Below, in pieces: positions 1 to 7,111 of a stretch of DNA of 8,972 nucleotides. The position numbers and the translations under genes were made by a program. How positions within the stretch are numbered: the stretch's first letter is position 1; each line of letters opens with the position of its first letter. The notes under the pieces are model-generated. The model searched no databases, was not told the origin of the DNA, and worked only from the letters and a program-made list of their open reading frames with translations. This stretch comes from Flavobacteriales bacterium (GTDB lineage Bacteria; Bacteroidota; Bacteroidia; Flavobacteriales; Parvicellaceae): contig JAAZYJ010000219.1 of NCBI GenBank assembly GCA_014239715.1, positions 1-8,972 on the forward strand, written 5' to 3'.

Positions 1-377
1 AAGAAAACTCCTGCATATTTGTTGGTGATTGCAGCCAAATAATCTCCTGCTGCAGCTGTTGGAATACCACCGCCAGGAACATATGCCAGGTGCCTACCTG
101 ACGCCGCATTAAGTCCTGGTTTTTCGACACTCTCGTCAAATAATTCTATCACTTCTTCAAGGGGATACCCGCTATCGCAGATCGGGTAGTTATAGAACTC
201 GCCTGCATCATTATGCGTGGCTCTGAAACCGTCACGGTCTTTCAGGTTTTGTATAAATTTCTCACAATATATCTGAACCCTGTTCTGAATTTGCTTTCGC
301 GCAGCTGGAGTTCCTTCTAGCTGTATTGCTTGGTTTTCAAGCTCCTTGATTTTATCTAGTAGCGATTGTCTTTGCAT
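1..377 (-). CDS. PLP-dependent group II decarboxylase-like enzyme, N-terminal part (partial)
   Basis: Only the first 125 residues are visible; the gene continues past the left edge. The ATG at 377-375 opens the frame with a charged, helical N-terminus (MQRQSLLDKIKELENQAIQL). The recognisable stretch is at residues 88-125, with GLNAASGRHLAYVPGGG followed by GDYLAAITNKYAGVF. This is the typical N-terminal substrate-side region of the fold-type I aromatic-amino-acid/glutamate decarboxylase-like family, often annotated in Bacteroidota as pyridoxal-dependent decarboxylase or aspartate aminotransferase family protein. These enzymes act on amino acids in the cytoplasm. The PLP-binding lysine and the rest of the catalytic domain lie outside the window, so substrate and activity cannot be judged. 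It is transcribed divergently from the symporter gene, 66 bp away. Family assignment is fairly safe; the reaction is not. Confidence 0.8.
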   Translation of the reverse strand, partial: MQRQSLLDKIKELENQAIQLEGTPAARKQIQNRVQIYCEKFIQNLKDRDGFRATHNDAGEFYNYPICDSGYPLEEVIELFDESVEKPGLNAASGRHLAYVPGGGIPTAAAGDYLAAITNKYAGVF

Positions 378-387
378 AAATCGATGT

Positions 388-419
388 TAATACTATTCAA
401 ATTCGGTGCATTTTCAAAA
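388..419 (-). promoter_or_regulatory. Possible promoter of the decarboxylase-like gene
   Basis: Reading the minus strand, TTTTG (419-415) is followed after 19 bp by TAGTATTA (395-388), 10 bp before the ATG at 377. This resembles the Bacteroidota arrangement of a -33 TTTG and a -7 TAnnTTTG with about 19 bp between them, but the -7 box matches only four of six fixed positions. No convincing box was found on the plus strand for the symporter; TACTATTC (391-398) is the nearest and lacks a -33 partner at the right distance. Confidence 0.25.
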
Positions 420-443
420 TGATTTAATTGTTTTATTTGTTGT

Positions 444-1940
444 ATGTCAGCATCAGTAATACTCTGTTTGATCCTTGGATATTTCGTAGTGCTCATGATC
501 GTGAGTATTCTGACAAGTAGAGGGGCAAATAATGATTCGTTTTTTATTGGGAATAAAAAGTCACCGTGGTACCTGGTTGCTTTTGGAATGATCGGTGCTT
601 CTTTGTCGGGTATCACTTTTGTTTCGGTCACCGGGCAGCCGGATGGAAAGTCATTTGGTTATATGCAAATGGTGTTCGGATACATTATCGGATACCTGCT
701 GATCGCATATGTATTGTTGCCGATCTATTACAAATGGAACTACACCTCGATATACACTTACTTGAAAGATCGATTTGGTGAGTACAGCTATAAGACAGGC
801 GCTTCTTTTTTTCTCATCTCCAGAATTGCCGGCGCGTCAGTTAGGTTGTTGTTGGTGGCTGTGATCATGCACGATTTTGTATTTGCAAAATTCGATTTCC
901 CTTTTTGGTTAACAGTTACTATTTCAGTGTTGTTCATATGGCTTTATACCTTTAAAGGCGGCATCAAAACGATCGTTTGGACAGATACCTTACAAACTCT
1001 TTTTATGTTGGTTGCCGCCGGAGCAACATTCATTTTTGTTGCGGACCATTTTGATCTGGGAATAGGTGAGCTGACCACAAAAGTGTTTGATCAGGAGCAT
1101 TCTCAGATCTTTTTTAGCGATTGGATGCCTGCTAACAACTGGTTAAAACAATTGATAGCGGGGGCTGTGGTTGCTTTTTGCATGACTGGATTAGATCAGG
1201 ACATGATGCAGAAGAACTTATCCTGTAAAGACCTAAGGTCAGCACAGAAGAACATGATCTCTTTTACTGTGGTATTGGTATTTGCCAACTTATTCTTCTT
1301 AATGCTCGGGTCAGCATTACTGTTATACGCCAATGATACAGGGATCAGTCTCTTGATGAATAATGGGGTGGTTCAGGCAGACGCAATGTACCCGACAATT
1401 GCGTTAAGCGAAAGTGAAGGCCTGGGAATGATGGTTGCTGTTCTTTTTGTCCTCGGGTTGGTTGCAGCAGCCTATTCCAGTGCAGATTCAGCACTGACTT
1501 CTTTAACCACTTCATTCTGCGTTGACTTCCTTAAAATTGAAGAGAGATCCGCTTCGTCTCAGAAGCGTGTCAGGGTGATTGTTCATATTGCAATATCTGT
1601 GGTGTTAATTCTAGTATCGCTTGTACTTAGCTCTATATTGGATAAAAGCGCGTTGTATAAGATATTTTTCCTGGCATCGCTGACCTATGGGCCGTTGTTG
1701 GGCATGTTTGCGTTTGGAATAATAACCAAAAGACAAGTGAAAGATCGGCTGGTGCCTGTTGTGTGTCTCATTGCTCCGGTTCTTTGCTGGCTGCTTTCCT
1801 ACTTTTCTTCAGACATTCTGGGTTCTTTTGCAATGGGGTCAGAGTTGCTACTGGTCAATGGGGTGATCGTATTCGCAGGGCTTTGGTTGATCTCAACTAA
1901 ATCAAATACCCTTCCGGAAGCAGCTGATCATGCTGAATAG
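444..1940 (+). CDS. Sodium:solute symporter, SSS family
   Basis: This 498-residue inner-membrane protein should import a solute with Na+. About 13 hydrophobic helices can be picked out, roughly at residues 3-23, 41-62, 73-95, 118-142, 153-169, 180-200, 234-250, 272-295, 328-360, 377-398, 404-427, 436-454 and 465-484, which is the usual number for the SSS (SGLT/PutP) family. Family marks are GASLSGITFVSVTGQP (51-66) in the second helix, FKGGIKTIVWTDTLQ (170-184), and AAAYSSADSALTSLTT (341-356). The paired Ser345-Ser346 fall where SGLT/PutP proteins have the Na2-site hydroxyl residues. The ATG at 444 is the first ATG after the in-frame stop at 420-422 and places helix 1 right at the N-terminus. 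There is no Shine-Dalgarno motif. It stands alone, divergent from the decarboxylase-like gene and convergent with mtaB. The substrate (sugar, amino acid or carboxylate) cannot be told from sequence alone. Confidence 0.93.
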   Translation: MSASVILCLILGYFVVLMIVSILTSRGANNDSFFIGNKKSPWYLVAFGMIGASLSGITFVSVTGQPDGKSFGYMQMVFGYIIGYLLIAYVLLPIYYKWNYTSIYTYLKDRFGEYSYKTGASFFLISRIAGASVRLLLVAVIMHDFVFAKFDFPFWLTVTISVLFIWLYTFKGGIKTIVWTDTLQTLFMLVAAGATFIFVADHFDLGIGELTTKVFDQEHSQIFFSDWMPANNWLKQLIAGAVVAFCMTGLDQDMMQKNLSCKDLRSAQKNMISFTVVLVFANLFFLMLGSALLLYANDTGISLLMNNGVVQADAMYPTIALSESEGLGMMVAVLFVLGLVAAAYSSADSALTSLTTSFCVDFLKIEERSASSQKRVRVIVHIAISVVLILVSLVLSSILDKSALYKIFFLASLTYGPLLGMFAFGIITKRQVKDRLVPVVCLIAPVLCWLLSYFSSDILGSFAMGSELLLVNGVIVFAGLWLISTKSNTLPEAADHAE

Positions 1941-1942
1941 TA

Positions 1943-1973
1943 ATTAGGGTCACTAGAATTAGATCAGCCTAAT
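1943..1973. terminator. Weak inverted repeat between convergent symporter and mtaB genes
   Basis: ATTAGG (1943-1948) and CCTAAT (1968-1973) are exact reverse complements around a 19-nt spacer, with a further CTA/TAG pairing around GAAT inside. It sits just after the symporter stop and across the mtaB stop, so it could serve both transcripts. The stem is short and AT-rich and has no T-run on either side, so a terminator role is only a guess. Confidence 0.2.
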
Positions 1974-3298
1974 GTTCTTGTTTCAAGTCGATCGTTTTGT
2001 TCTGAAAACTCAACCTTCATAAGGCCGTCCCGATCTACCTTTGTCATCGTTATATCAGCCGTTTGGTTGACCAATAGCGGATTGTACGCCGATTTTACTT
2101 TGACATAATTCGAGGTGAAGCCAAACATCAATCCTGCATCCTCCGTACCCTCAAAAAGAACCACTTCATTTTCGCCTTGGTTCTTTTCATAAAATGCTCT
2201 TTTCAGCTTTGCTGATAACAACCGGAGAATTTTGCTTCTTTCTTTTCTTATAGCTTGTGGAACGGAGGCGCCCATTCTAACTGCAGTAGTATTGTTGCGT
2301 TCCGAATATGAAAATACGTGGAGGTATGCTGGCTCCATTTCCTTAATGAAGTCAACGGTCTTAAGAAACTCATCTTCAGTTTCTCCGGGATACCCCACAA
2401 TTACATCCATGCCGATACAGCAGTTGGGAATTGCCTCCTTGATCTTCTTTATCCTGCTCCGATAAAGGTCCGTACCATACCTTCTTCTCATCGATTTAAG
2501 CAGCAGGTCGGACCCACTTTGAAGAGGGATATGGAAATGCGGAGCAAAGTGGTTCGAATTGGAGACAAACTCAATAATCGAATCTGAAAGAAGATTCGGC
2601 TCGATCGATGAGATCCGGTATCTGTCAATTCCATCAACTTTGTCAAGCTCTTTTATAAGGCCCAGAAAACTTTCGTCGTGTTCTGTACCGAAATCACCGA
2701 TATTAACACCGGTTAGTACGACCTCTCGGGCACCAGCGGTAGCAATTTTTTGAGCTTCAACCATTGTCGTTGCAATGTCGCTGCTTCTGCTTCTACCACG
2801 TGCCAATGGAATGGTGCAAAAAGAACAAAAATAATCACAACCATCCTGAACCTTAAAAAAGGTCCGGGTTCGGTCTCCGGAACTATATGACGGATGAAAT
2901 TCTCTCGTGTTCTTTATCGGTTCAAAAATTGCAGTTCCCTTTTGTTTTTTCTCTAAAGAATCCAGATGTTCAAGGATGTTGAATTTCTCATTTGCTCCAA
3001 GCACAAGGTCAACACCGTCTATTTGGATTATTTCATTCGGTTTAAGCTGTGCGTAGCACCCAACCACGACTACGAAAGCTTCGGGGTTAACTTTTAATGC
3101 CTTCTTTACCAGCTGTTGGCATTTCTTGTCAGCATTTTCGGTTACGGAACAGGTGTTGATCACATAAATATCCGGATTGTGTTCAAACTCCACACGGGCA
3201 AAACCTGCCTTTTCAAAATCCCTCGCAATGGTTGAGGTTTCTGAAAAATTCAGTTTGCAGCCTAACGTATAAAATGAAACTTTTTTGTACTGACTCAT
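1964..3298 (-). CDS. mtaB: tRNA t6A37 C2-methylthiotransferase MtaB (radical SAM)
   Basis: MtaB adds a methylthio group to N6-threonylcarbamoyladenosine at position 37 of ANN-decoding tRNAs, giving ms2t6A. The 444 residues show the full three-domain layout. The N-terminal UPF0004 domain has Cys14 (TLGCKLN), Cys50 (NTCSVTENADKKC) and Cys81 (VGCYAQ), the three ligands of the auxiliary [4Fe-4S] cluster. The radical-SAM core has CDYFCSFC, with Cys154, Cys158 and Cys161 in CxxxCxxC spacing, followed by IPLARGRSRS. A C-terminal TRAM-like RNA-binding domain covers about residues 375-435. The N-terminal TLGCKLNFSET pattern and the short TRAM region separate it from MiaB and RimO. Length is normal and all six cluster cysteines are present. 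The ATG at 3298 lies just downstream of a strong -7 box, which supports this start. It is monocistronic here, convergent with the symporter. Confidence 0.95.
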   Translation of the reverse strand: MSQYKKVSFYTLGCKLNFSETSTIARDFEKAGFARVEFEHNPDIYVINTCSVTENADKKCQQLVKKALKVNPEAFVVVVGCYAQLKPNEIIQIDGVDLVLGANEKFNILEHLDSLEKKQKGTAIFEPIKNTREFHPSYSSGDRTRTFFKVQDGCDYFCSFCTIPLARGRSRSSDIATTMVEAQKIATAGAREVVLTGVNIGDFGTEHDESFLGLIKELDKVDGIDRYRISSIEPNLLSDSIIEFVSNSNHFAPHFHIPLQSGSDLLLKSMRRRYGTDLYRSRIKKIKEAIPNCCIGMDVIVGYPGETEDEFLKTVDFIKEMEPAYLHVFSYSERNNTTAVRMGASVPQAIRKERSKILRLLSAKLKRAFYEKNQGENEVVLFEGTEDAGLMFGFTSNYVKVKSAYNPLLVNQTADITMTKVDRDGLMKVEFSEQNDRLETRTLG

Positions 3299-3305
3299 TA
3301 CAGCG

Positions 3306-3313
3306 CAAAAATA
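3306..3313 (-). promoter_or_regulatory. Bacteroidota-type -7 promoter box of mtaB
   Basis: The minus strand reads TATTTTTGC at 3313-3305, a perfect match to the Bacteroidota -7 consensus TAnnTTTG. It ends only 7 nt before the mtaB ATG (3298). No clear TTTG stands 19-20 bp upstream as a -33 element, which is common because that box is less conserved. A start site a few bases after the box would give an mRNA with almost no leader. Confidence 0.55.
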
Positions 3314-3342
3314 AGATATTTATGGCTTTGGTTGTTGGATGT

Positions 3343-3350
3343 TACACTTG
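3343..3350 (+). promoter_or_regulatory. Possible -7 box for the peptide-binding lipoprotein gene
   Basis: TACACTTG matches TAnnTTTG at five of six fixed positions and lies 85 bp before the lipoprotein ATG, inside the 137-bp divergent spacer. The sequence at the expected -33 position (TTAT, about 3320-3323) is not TTTG. The remaining spacer (3351-3435) is an A-rich leader ending CAAACAAAAGAAT before the ATG, without a Shine-Dalgarno motif. No strong hairpin or known riboswitch pattern is seen in it. Confidence 0.25.
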
Positions 3351-3435
3351 CTTGTGGAAAATTCTGTGAGTAACAACAAGAAAGTCATGCAAAATGAAGA
3401 TGATAATGGAGTTATTTTAAGCCAAACAAAAGAAT

Positions 3436-5073
3436 ATGAGAACATTCTGGGTAGTTGTATTCATTGGATTTATGGTTTCGTGTGGGACGACCGGCGACAA
3501 AGATCTGAATTCTGAAAAAACGGTTTTCCGGTACAATGAGGCGGCAGGTATTTCAAAACTGGATCCATCGCGGACCACTAGTTTTGAAGACATCATTGCG
3601 ATCGGGCATTTGTTCGAAGGGTTGGTCGCATTGGACGAACAGTTACAGGTGGTTCCTGCTATTGCTGCAGATTGGGAAATTTCGGATGACGGAAAAGAGT
3701 ACACGTTTTACATTAGGAGCGACGTCTATTTTCATGATAATGAGTGTTTTGCAGCTTCTGAAGGTAGGCGGGTCGTTGCAAGTGATTTTGAATATAGTTT
3801 TTTCCGAATAGTGGATCCGGCGGAGCCATCACCGGGCAAGTACATTTTTGAGAGCGTTGCAAAAACTGAAGAAAGCAATTATATCGGGTTTAAGGCTGTC
3901 GATGATCGAATTTTTAAGATCTACCTGAAAGAGCCTCAGCCTTCTTTTTTGCAAATGCTTACCTTGAAACATTGCTCTGTAGTGCCTCACGAAGCAATCG
4001 ACTTGTATGGAGAGGATTTTAGGGCAAACCCGGTGGGAACAGGACCATTTAGGTTTTCATTCTGGAATGAGGATGTAAAGCTGGTCCTGCTGAAGAACGA
4101 TGAGTATTGGCGGAAAAGTGAATCCGGAGATACCCTTCCTTACCTTGATGCCATCACAATTAGTTTCTTGCCTGACAGACATCAGGAATACATGCAGTTT
4201 AAAGTGGGTAAATATGAAATGATGTCAGGACTGGATCAAAGCTTCCAGGAGACTTTATTAACAGACAGGGGAGGACTCAAGGAAGAGTTTGATTCCACCA
4301 TTACCTTCTCTAAAATACCATGGCTAAAAACGGATTATCTTGGTTTCCTGGTGGATGAGAACAAACCGATCAATGCTGATAGTCCTTTTAGGAATAAATT
4401 GATCAGGCAAGCGGTTAATTATGCTATTGATAAGGACGAGCTGGTTACCTATATGAGGAAGAATATTGGAAAGGGAGCTCATAAAGGGTTTTTGCCAAGA
4501 GGCATGCCGGGATTTGATAGGGTTACGACCTCTGGAATTGTCTTTAACCCGGATAAATCCAGAGAATTGCTAAAAAAAGGAGGGTACACCGGGGAGCCCG
4601 TTAAATTGGTTGTAGCTAATCAATACAAACAGATGTGCAATTACATTCAACGAAAGCTAAAAGAAGTAGGATTGAATGTGCAGGTAGATGCGGTTTCTAA
4701 ATCGGTGCACAGAAAAGATATGGCTACATTTCAAACTAATTTTTTCCTCAAGAACTGGACCGCTGATTTCCCGGACGCAACCAATTTCTATCAACTTTTT
4801 TATAGTAAGAATTTTGCGCCGGAGAATGGACCCAATTACACGCATTTTGCAAATGCGGATTACGACAAATTGTTCGAACAATTGCTTACGGAGAAGAATG
4901 ACACTTTAAAATGGGACTTGTATAATCAGCTGGAGGCCGTTCTTATCGATGAATCACCGGTTATTCCATTATTTTATGATGAAACCGTAAGGTTCTTCAC
5001 TAAAAGAGTGTCTGGAATGAAGGCAAATTCAATGAATCAGCTGGATCTGTCAGAAGTCAAATTGAACAATTAA
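3436..5073 (+). CDS. Oligopeptide/dipeptide-type solute-binding lipoprotein (SBP_bac_5, OppA/DppA family)
   Basis: This 545-residue protein has a short lipoprotein signal: a hydrophobic stretch at residues 4-14 ending FMVSC, with Cys16 as the expected lipidation site. The mature part has the class C (family 5) binding-protein marks: SKLDPS near the start (40-45), HLFEGLVALDEQLQVVPAIAADWEISDDG (58-86), the family signature NPVGTGPFRF (198-207), IRQAVNYAIDKDELV (333-347), NPDKSRELLKKGGY (381-394), WTADFPDATNFYQLFY (451-466), and a closing PVIPLFYDETVRF. Such proteins bind peptides, or sometimes nickel or sugars, and pass them to an ABC permease. No permease or ATPase gene is adjacent, so it is an orphan in this window. 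The ATG at 3436 is the first start after the in-frame stop at 3418-3420 and gives an intact signal peptide. Its stop overlaps the stop of the convergent EEP gene. Family is sure; ligand is unknown. Confidence 0.92.
   Translation: MRTFWVVVFIGFMVSCGTTGDKDLNSEKTVFRYNEAAGISKLDPSRTTSFEDIIAIGHLFEGLVALDEQLQVVPAIAADWEISDDGKEYTFYIRSDVYFHDNECFAASEGRRVVASDFEYSFFRIVDPAEPSPGKYIFESVAKTEESNYIGFKAVDDRIFKIYLKEPQPSFLQMLTLKHCSVVPHEAIDLYGEDFRANPVGTGPFRFSFWNEDVKLVLLKNDEYWRKSESGDTLPYLDAITISFLPDRHQEYMQFKVGKYEMMSGLDQSFQETLLTDRGGLKEEFDSTITFSKIPWLKTDYLGFLVDENKPINADSPFRNKLIRQAVNYAIDKDELVTYMRKNIGKGAHKGFLPRGMPGFDRVTTSGIVFNPDKSRELLKKGGYTGEPVKLVVANQYKQMCNYIQRKLKEVGLNVQVDAVSKSVHRKDMATFQTNFFLKNWTADFPDATNFYQLFYSKNFAPENGPNYTHFANADYDKLFEQLLTEKNDTLKWDLYNQLEAVLIDESPVIPLFYDETVRFFTKRVSGMKANSMNQLDLSEVKLNN
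5070..5073. other. Shared TTAA: overlapping stop codons of convergent genes
   Basis: The lipoprotein gene ends with TAA at 5071-5073 on the plus strand and the EEP gene ends with TAA at 5072-5070 on the minus strand. The two stops overlap within the palindrome TTAA, leaving no intergenic DNA and no room for an intergenic terminator. Confidence 0.95.
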
Positions 5074-6194
5074 TATTCCAGTATTGCGCTAATTGCCCTG
5101 TGATCAGACAATTCTTCGTCGTGGGTTTGATAAGCATATGAATTGAAAAAATCGGAATGTAGCAAATAATCAATTCGCAGCATGGGTATTGCACAGTAGG
5201 TGCCGGCTGTTCCAGTTCCACTTAGTGTGAATGCGTCAATATATTTGCGGGTTAAGCTCCGGTAATTAAAGGAGACCGGGGTATCATTAAAATCACCACA
5301 AATGATGACAGGAAATGGGGATGTATAAGAGTGTGTCAAAAGTGCGCTTGTTTGTGCTACTCGTTTCTTGTAAGCATGGGTCAGTCTAGCAACAATTTGA
5401 GGGTCGTCTTCTGATTTTTGATGCGGCCAGGTTTTATAATTGCCTTCTGTTCCCATAACTTCATAGTCAGCTTGAGAAAATCTTGCAGAGCCGATGTGTG
5501 CGTTGTACACGCGGATGGTATCATTCTGGATCAGCAGATCAGTGCATAGAAAGCTGTTGCTCTTATCGTTTTCGAATTTAATATGGTCACTAGTCACTAT
5601 AGGAAACTTGCTCATCGTAACCAGACCGAAGAATTTGTTGTTGCTTACATTAACCGTGTAGCCTTCAGCATAGTTTTTTGCTTTTAAAAATTGAACGAGA
5701 GTATCTCTGGTTTTGAAATTCCATGAATTGCTTTGATCTTGCTGGTAAAATTCCTGAAAGCAGATGACATCAGGGTCTTCATTGGCCAGGAACTTAAAAA
5801 TTTCGTTTCTGGTTTGTTTGTTTTGTGTCCAGTTGTACAGGTCAAATAGACGCACGTTATAGCTCATCACCTTAATTTCTGTTTCTTTCGTTTCGTCTTC
5901 CCTTTCCAGGATCGTAAATTGAATGAAGCGACTCATATGAGAAAAACCGATGATAATAGTTATCAGAGAGATTAAAAAGTACTTCCTCCTTTTCAATAAC
6001 CAGTAAAAAAGGAACAAGAAGTTGGCCAGAAGTGAGAAAGGGTATAGGAGACCGAAAAAGGCCATCTGAGGCACAGCTGTAGGGTTTATGTATGTCGCGA
6101 GATAGGCGAGTGCAAGCAACAGAACACAAACTATGTTTATGATCAGGGCAAATGTGCCAAAACCGGTTAGTCGGTTATAGTCTTTTGCCCTCAT
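5070..6194 (-). CDS. Membrane-anchored endonuclease/exonuclease/phosphatase (EEP) family protein
   Basis: This 374-residue protein has three N-terminal hydrophobic helices (about 12-34, 44-67 and 72-92) followed by a complete EEP hydrolase domain from about residue 106. All expected active-site blocks are present: SYNVRLFD with Asn113, CFQEF with Glu148, YNAHIGS with His233, ICGDFND with Asp301 and Asn303, RIDYLL with Asp342, and LSDHRAIS with Asp364 and His365. The superfamily (DNase I, exonuclease III, inositol phosphatases, sphingomyelinases) cleaves phosphodiester or phosphomonoester bonds with a divalent metal; which substrate applies here is unknown. The charged KRRK after helix 2 (68-71) suggests a cytoplasmic turn there. 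With an odd number of helices the hydrolase domain would then face the periplasm. It is the last gene of the mutL operon and its start overlaps the end of the second rhomboid gene by 20 nt. A later start is possible but would cut into helix 1. Confidence 0.9.
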   Translation of the reverse strand: MRAKDYNRLTGFGTFALIINIVCVLLLALAYLATYINPTAVPQMAFFGLLYPFSLLANFLFLFYWLLKRRKYFLISLITIIIGFSHMSRFIQFTILEREDETKETEIKVMSYNVRLFDLYNWTQNKQTRNEIFKFLANEDPDVICFQEFYQQDQSNSWNFKTRDTLVQFLKAKNYAEGYTVNVSNNKFFGLVTMSKFPIVTSDHIKFENDKSNSFLCTDLLIQNDTIRVYNAHIGSARFSQADYEVMGTEGNYKTWPHQKSEDDPQIVARLTHAYKKRVAQTSALLTHSYTSPFPVIICGDFNDTPVSFNYRSLTRKYIDAFTLSGTGTAGTYCAIPMLRIDYLLHSDFFNSYAYQTHDEELSDHRAISAILEY

Positions 6195-7110
6195 TGAACA
6201 AAAAATCCTTTTCGACTTTAGAGAGCGATTCGTATCCTGAGCTTTTGATCTTGTCTAAAATGGCGTCGATCTTAGCTTGACGCTCCACTTTTTCCATGTT
6301 GTAGTCAACGTCAGATTTTGTTTTCCTTTGCTTCGACTTTTCCTTGCCTTTTGCTTTGAAGTCTTTCTTACTGTATTTAACTTTCATTTTTGGTTTTGCA
6401 CTACGTGTCCCTGAAAAAAGACCTGCCAGCTGATCCAGTAGCTTTGTGAACCAACCAAGGATATCCTTCCCATTCTGTCCAAGCTTTACTGAAAAATAAC
6501 CGAATGCGAGTCCTGAGACGTGCGCTATGCTACCGCCCCAATTACCACCAAAATTGGCAATGTTCGATAGATCAAAGAGAACATACAGCCCGGCGATAAG
6601 TATAAGAGGAGGTTTAACGATCAGCATGTTGAATCGCATCAGAGGAGCATAGGCTACGGATGCACCAAGTACACCCATTACGCACCCGGATGCTCCAACA
6701 ATACTACTTCCTTCTGCAATGCCCATAAGATTATAAGCAATAACAAACATGACAAACCCGAAGATGCCACTCAGCAGAAGAGTAGCGGTATATTCTTTGT
6801 CCATTACAAATTGTGACAATACTCTTCCAAAGAAATATATGCCGATCATGTTACCCAGAAAGTGACCAGCGCCGCCGTGTATAAAAATATTTGTAATAAT
6901 CGTCCATGGTTTGCGGATCAGGCTTGGGAGATGTGCCGTTCCTGCAAGCCAGCTGAGGTTGTCCTGCATGGAAGCTCCGTCTCTGTTAATGCTTCCCACA
7001 ACGAATGTGATAATCAACGTGAGGACAAAAACAACGGCAAAGATCATTATGAACTTGATGGATACCCCGCCTGTTTGGTATACGCGCTTTATGTCGTCGT
7101 TGAATGCCAT
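6175..7110 (-). CDS. Rhomboid intramembrane serine protease with basic tail and DUF6576-like C-terminal domain
   Basis: This 311-residue protein is a rhomboid protease, which cuts transmembrane substrates inside the membrane with a Ser-His dyad. The protease core covers about residues 18-210. HFLGN (His83, Asn87) is the conserved HxxxN of the second core helix, GASG (139-142) carries the nucleophile Ser141, and IAHVSGLAFGY carries His197. After the last helix comes a Lys/Arg-rich stretch (about 234-265). A charged, helical segment ending the protein follows (about 271-311), containing IDAILDKIKSSGYESLSKVE. This matches the small domain I know as DUF6576, found at the end of many Bacteroidota rhomboids. 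The tail should be cytoplasmic given its charge; its role is unknown. The ATG at 7110 follows the stop of the upstream rhomboid after 1 nt, so the two are probably translationally coupled. Both catalytic residues are intact, so it is likely active. Confidence 0.92.
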   Translation of the reverse strand: MAFNDDIKRVYQTGGVSIKFIMIFAVVFVLTLIITFVVGSINRDGASMQDNLSWLAGTAHLPSLIRKPWTIITNIFIHGGAGHFLGNMIGIYFFGRVLSQFVMDKEYTATLLLSGIFGFVMFVIAYNLMGIAEGSSIVGASGCVMGVLGASVAYAPLMRFNMLIVKPPLILIAGLYVLFDLSNIANFGGNWGGSIAHVSGLAFGYFSVKLGQNGKDILGWFTKLLDQLAGLFSGTRSAKPKMKVKYSKKDFKAKGKEKSKQRKTKSDVDYNMEKVERQAKIDAILDKIKSSGYESLSKVEKDFLFNEGKRL

Positions 7111-7111
7111 A

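Noticed and set aside
356..631. Minus-strand open frame of 91 codons overlapping the symporter start
   Set aside because: It is antisense to a clear SSS N-terminus, crosses the divergent spacer and overlaps the start of the decarboxylase-like gene in another frame, with no recognisable domain.
1922..1968. Exact 7-bp inverted repeat GCTGATC ... GATCAGC across the symporter end
   Set aside because: The 33-nt loop is long and one arm lies in coding sequence; no T-run follows. It is likely chance in an AT-rich region and competes with the ATTAGG/CCTAAT pairing.
3388..3516. Plus-strand small frame beginning MQNEDDNGVILSQ that overlaps the lipoprotein start out of frame
   Set aside because: A leader peptide or upstream frame is possible, but nothing beyond an open frame supports it, and most of it runs inside the signal-peptide region of the real gene.
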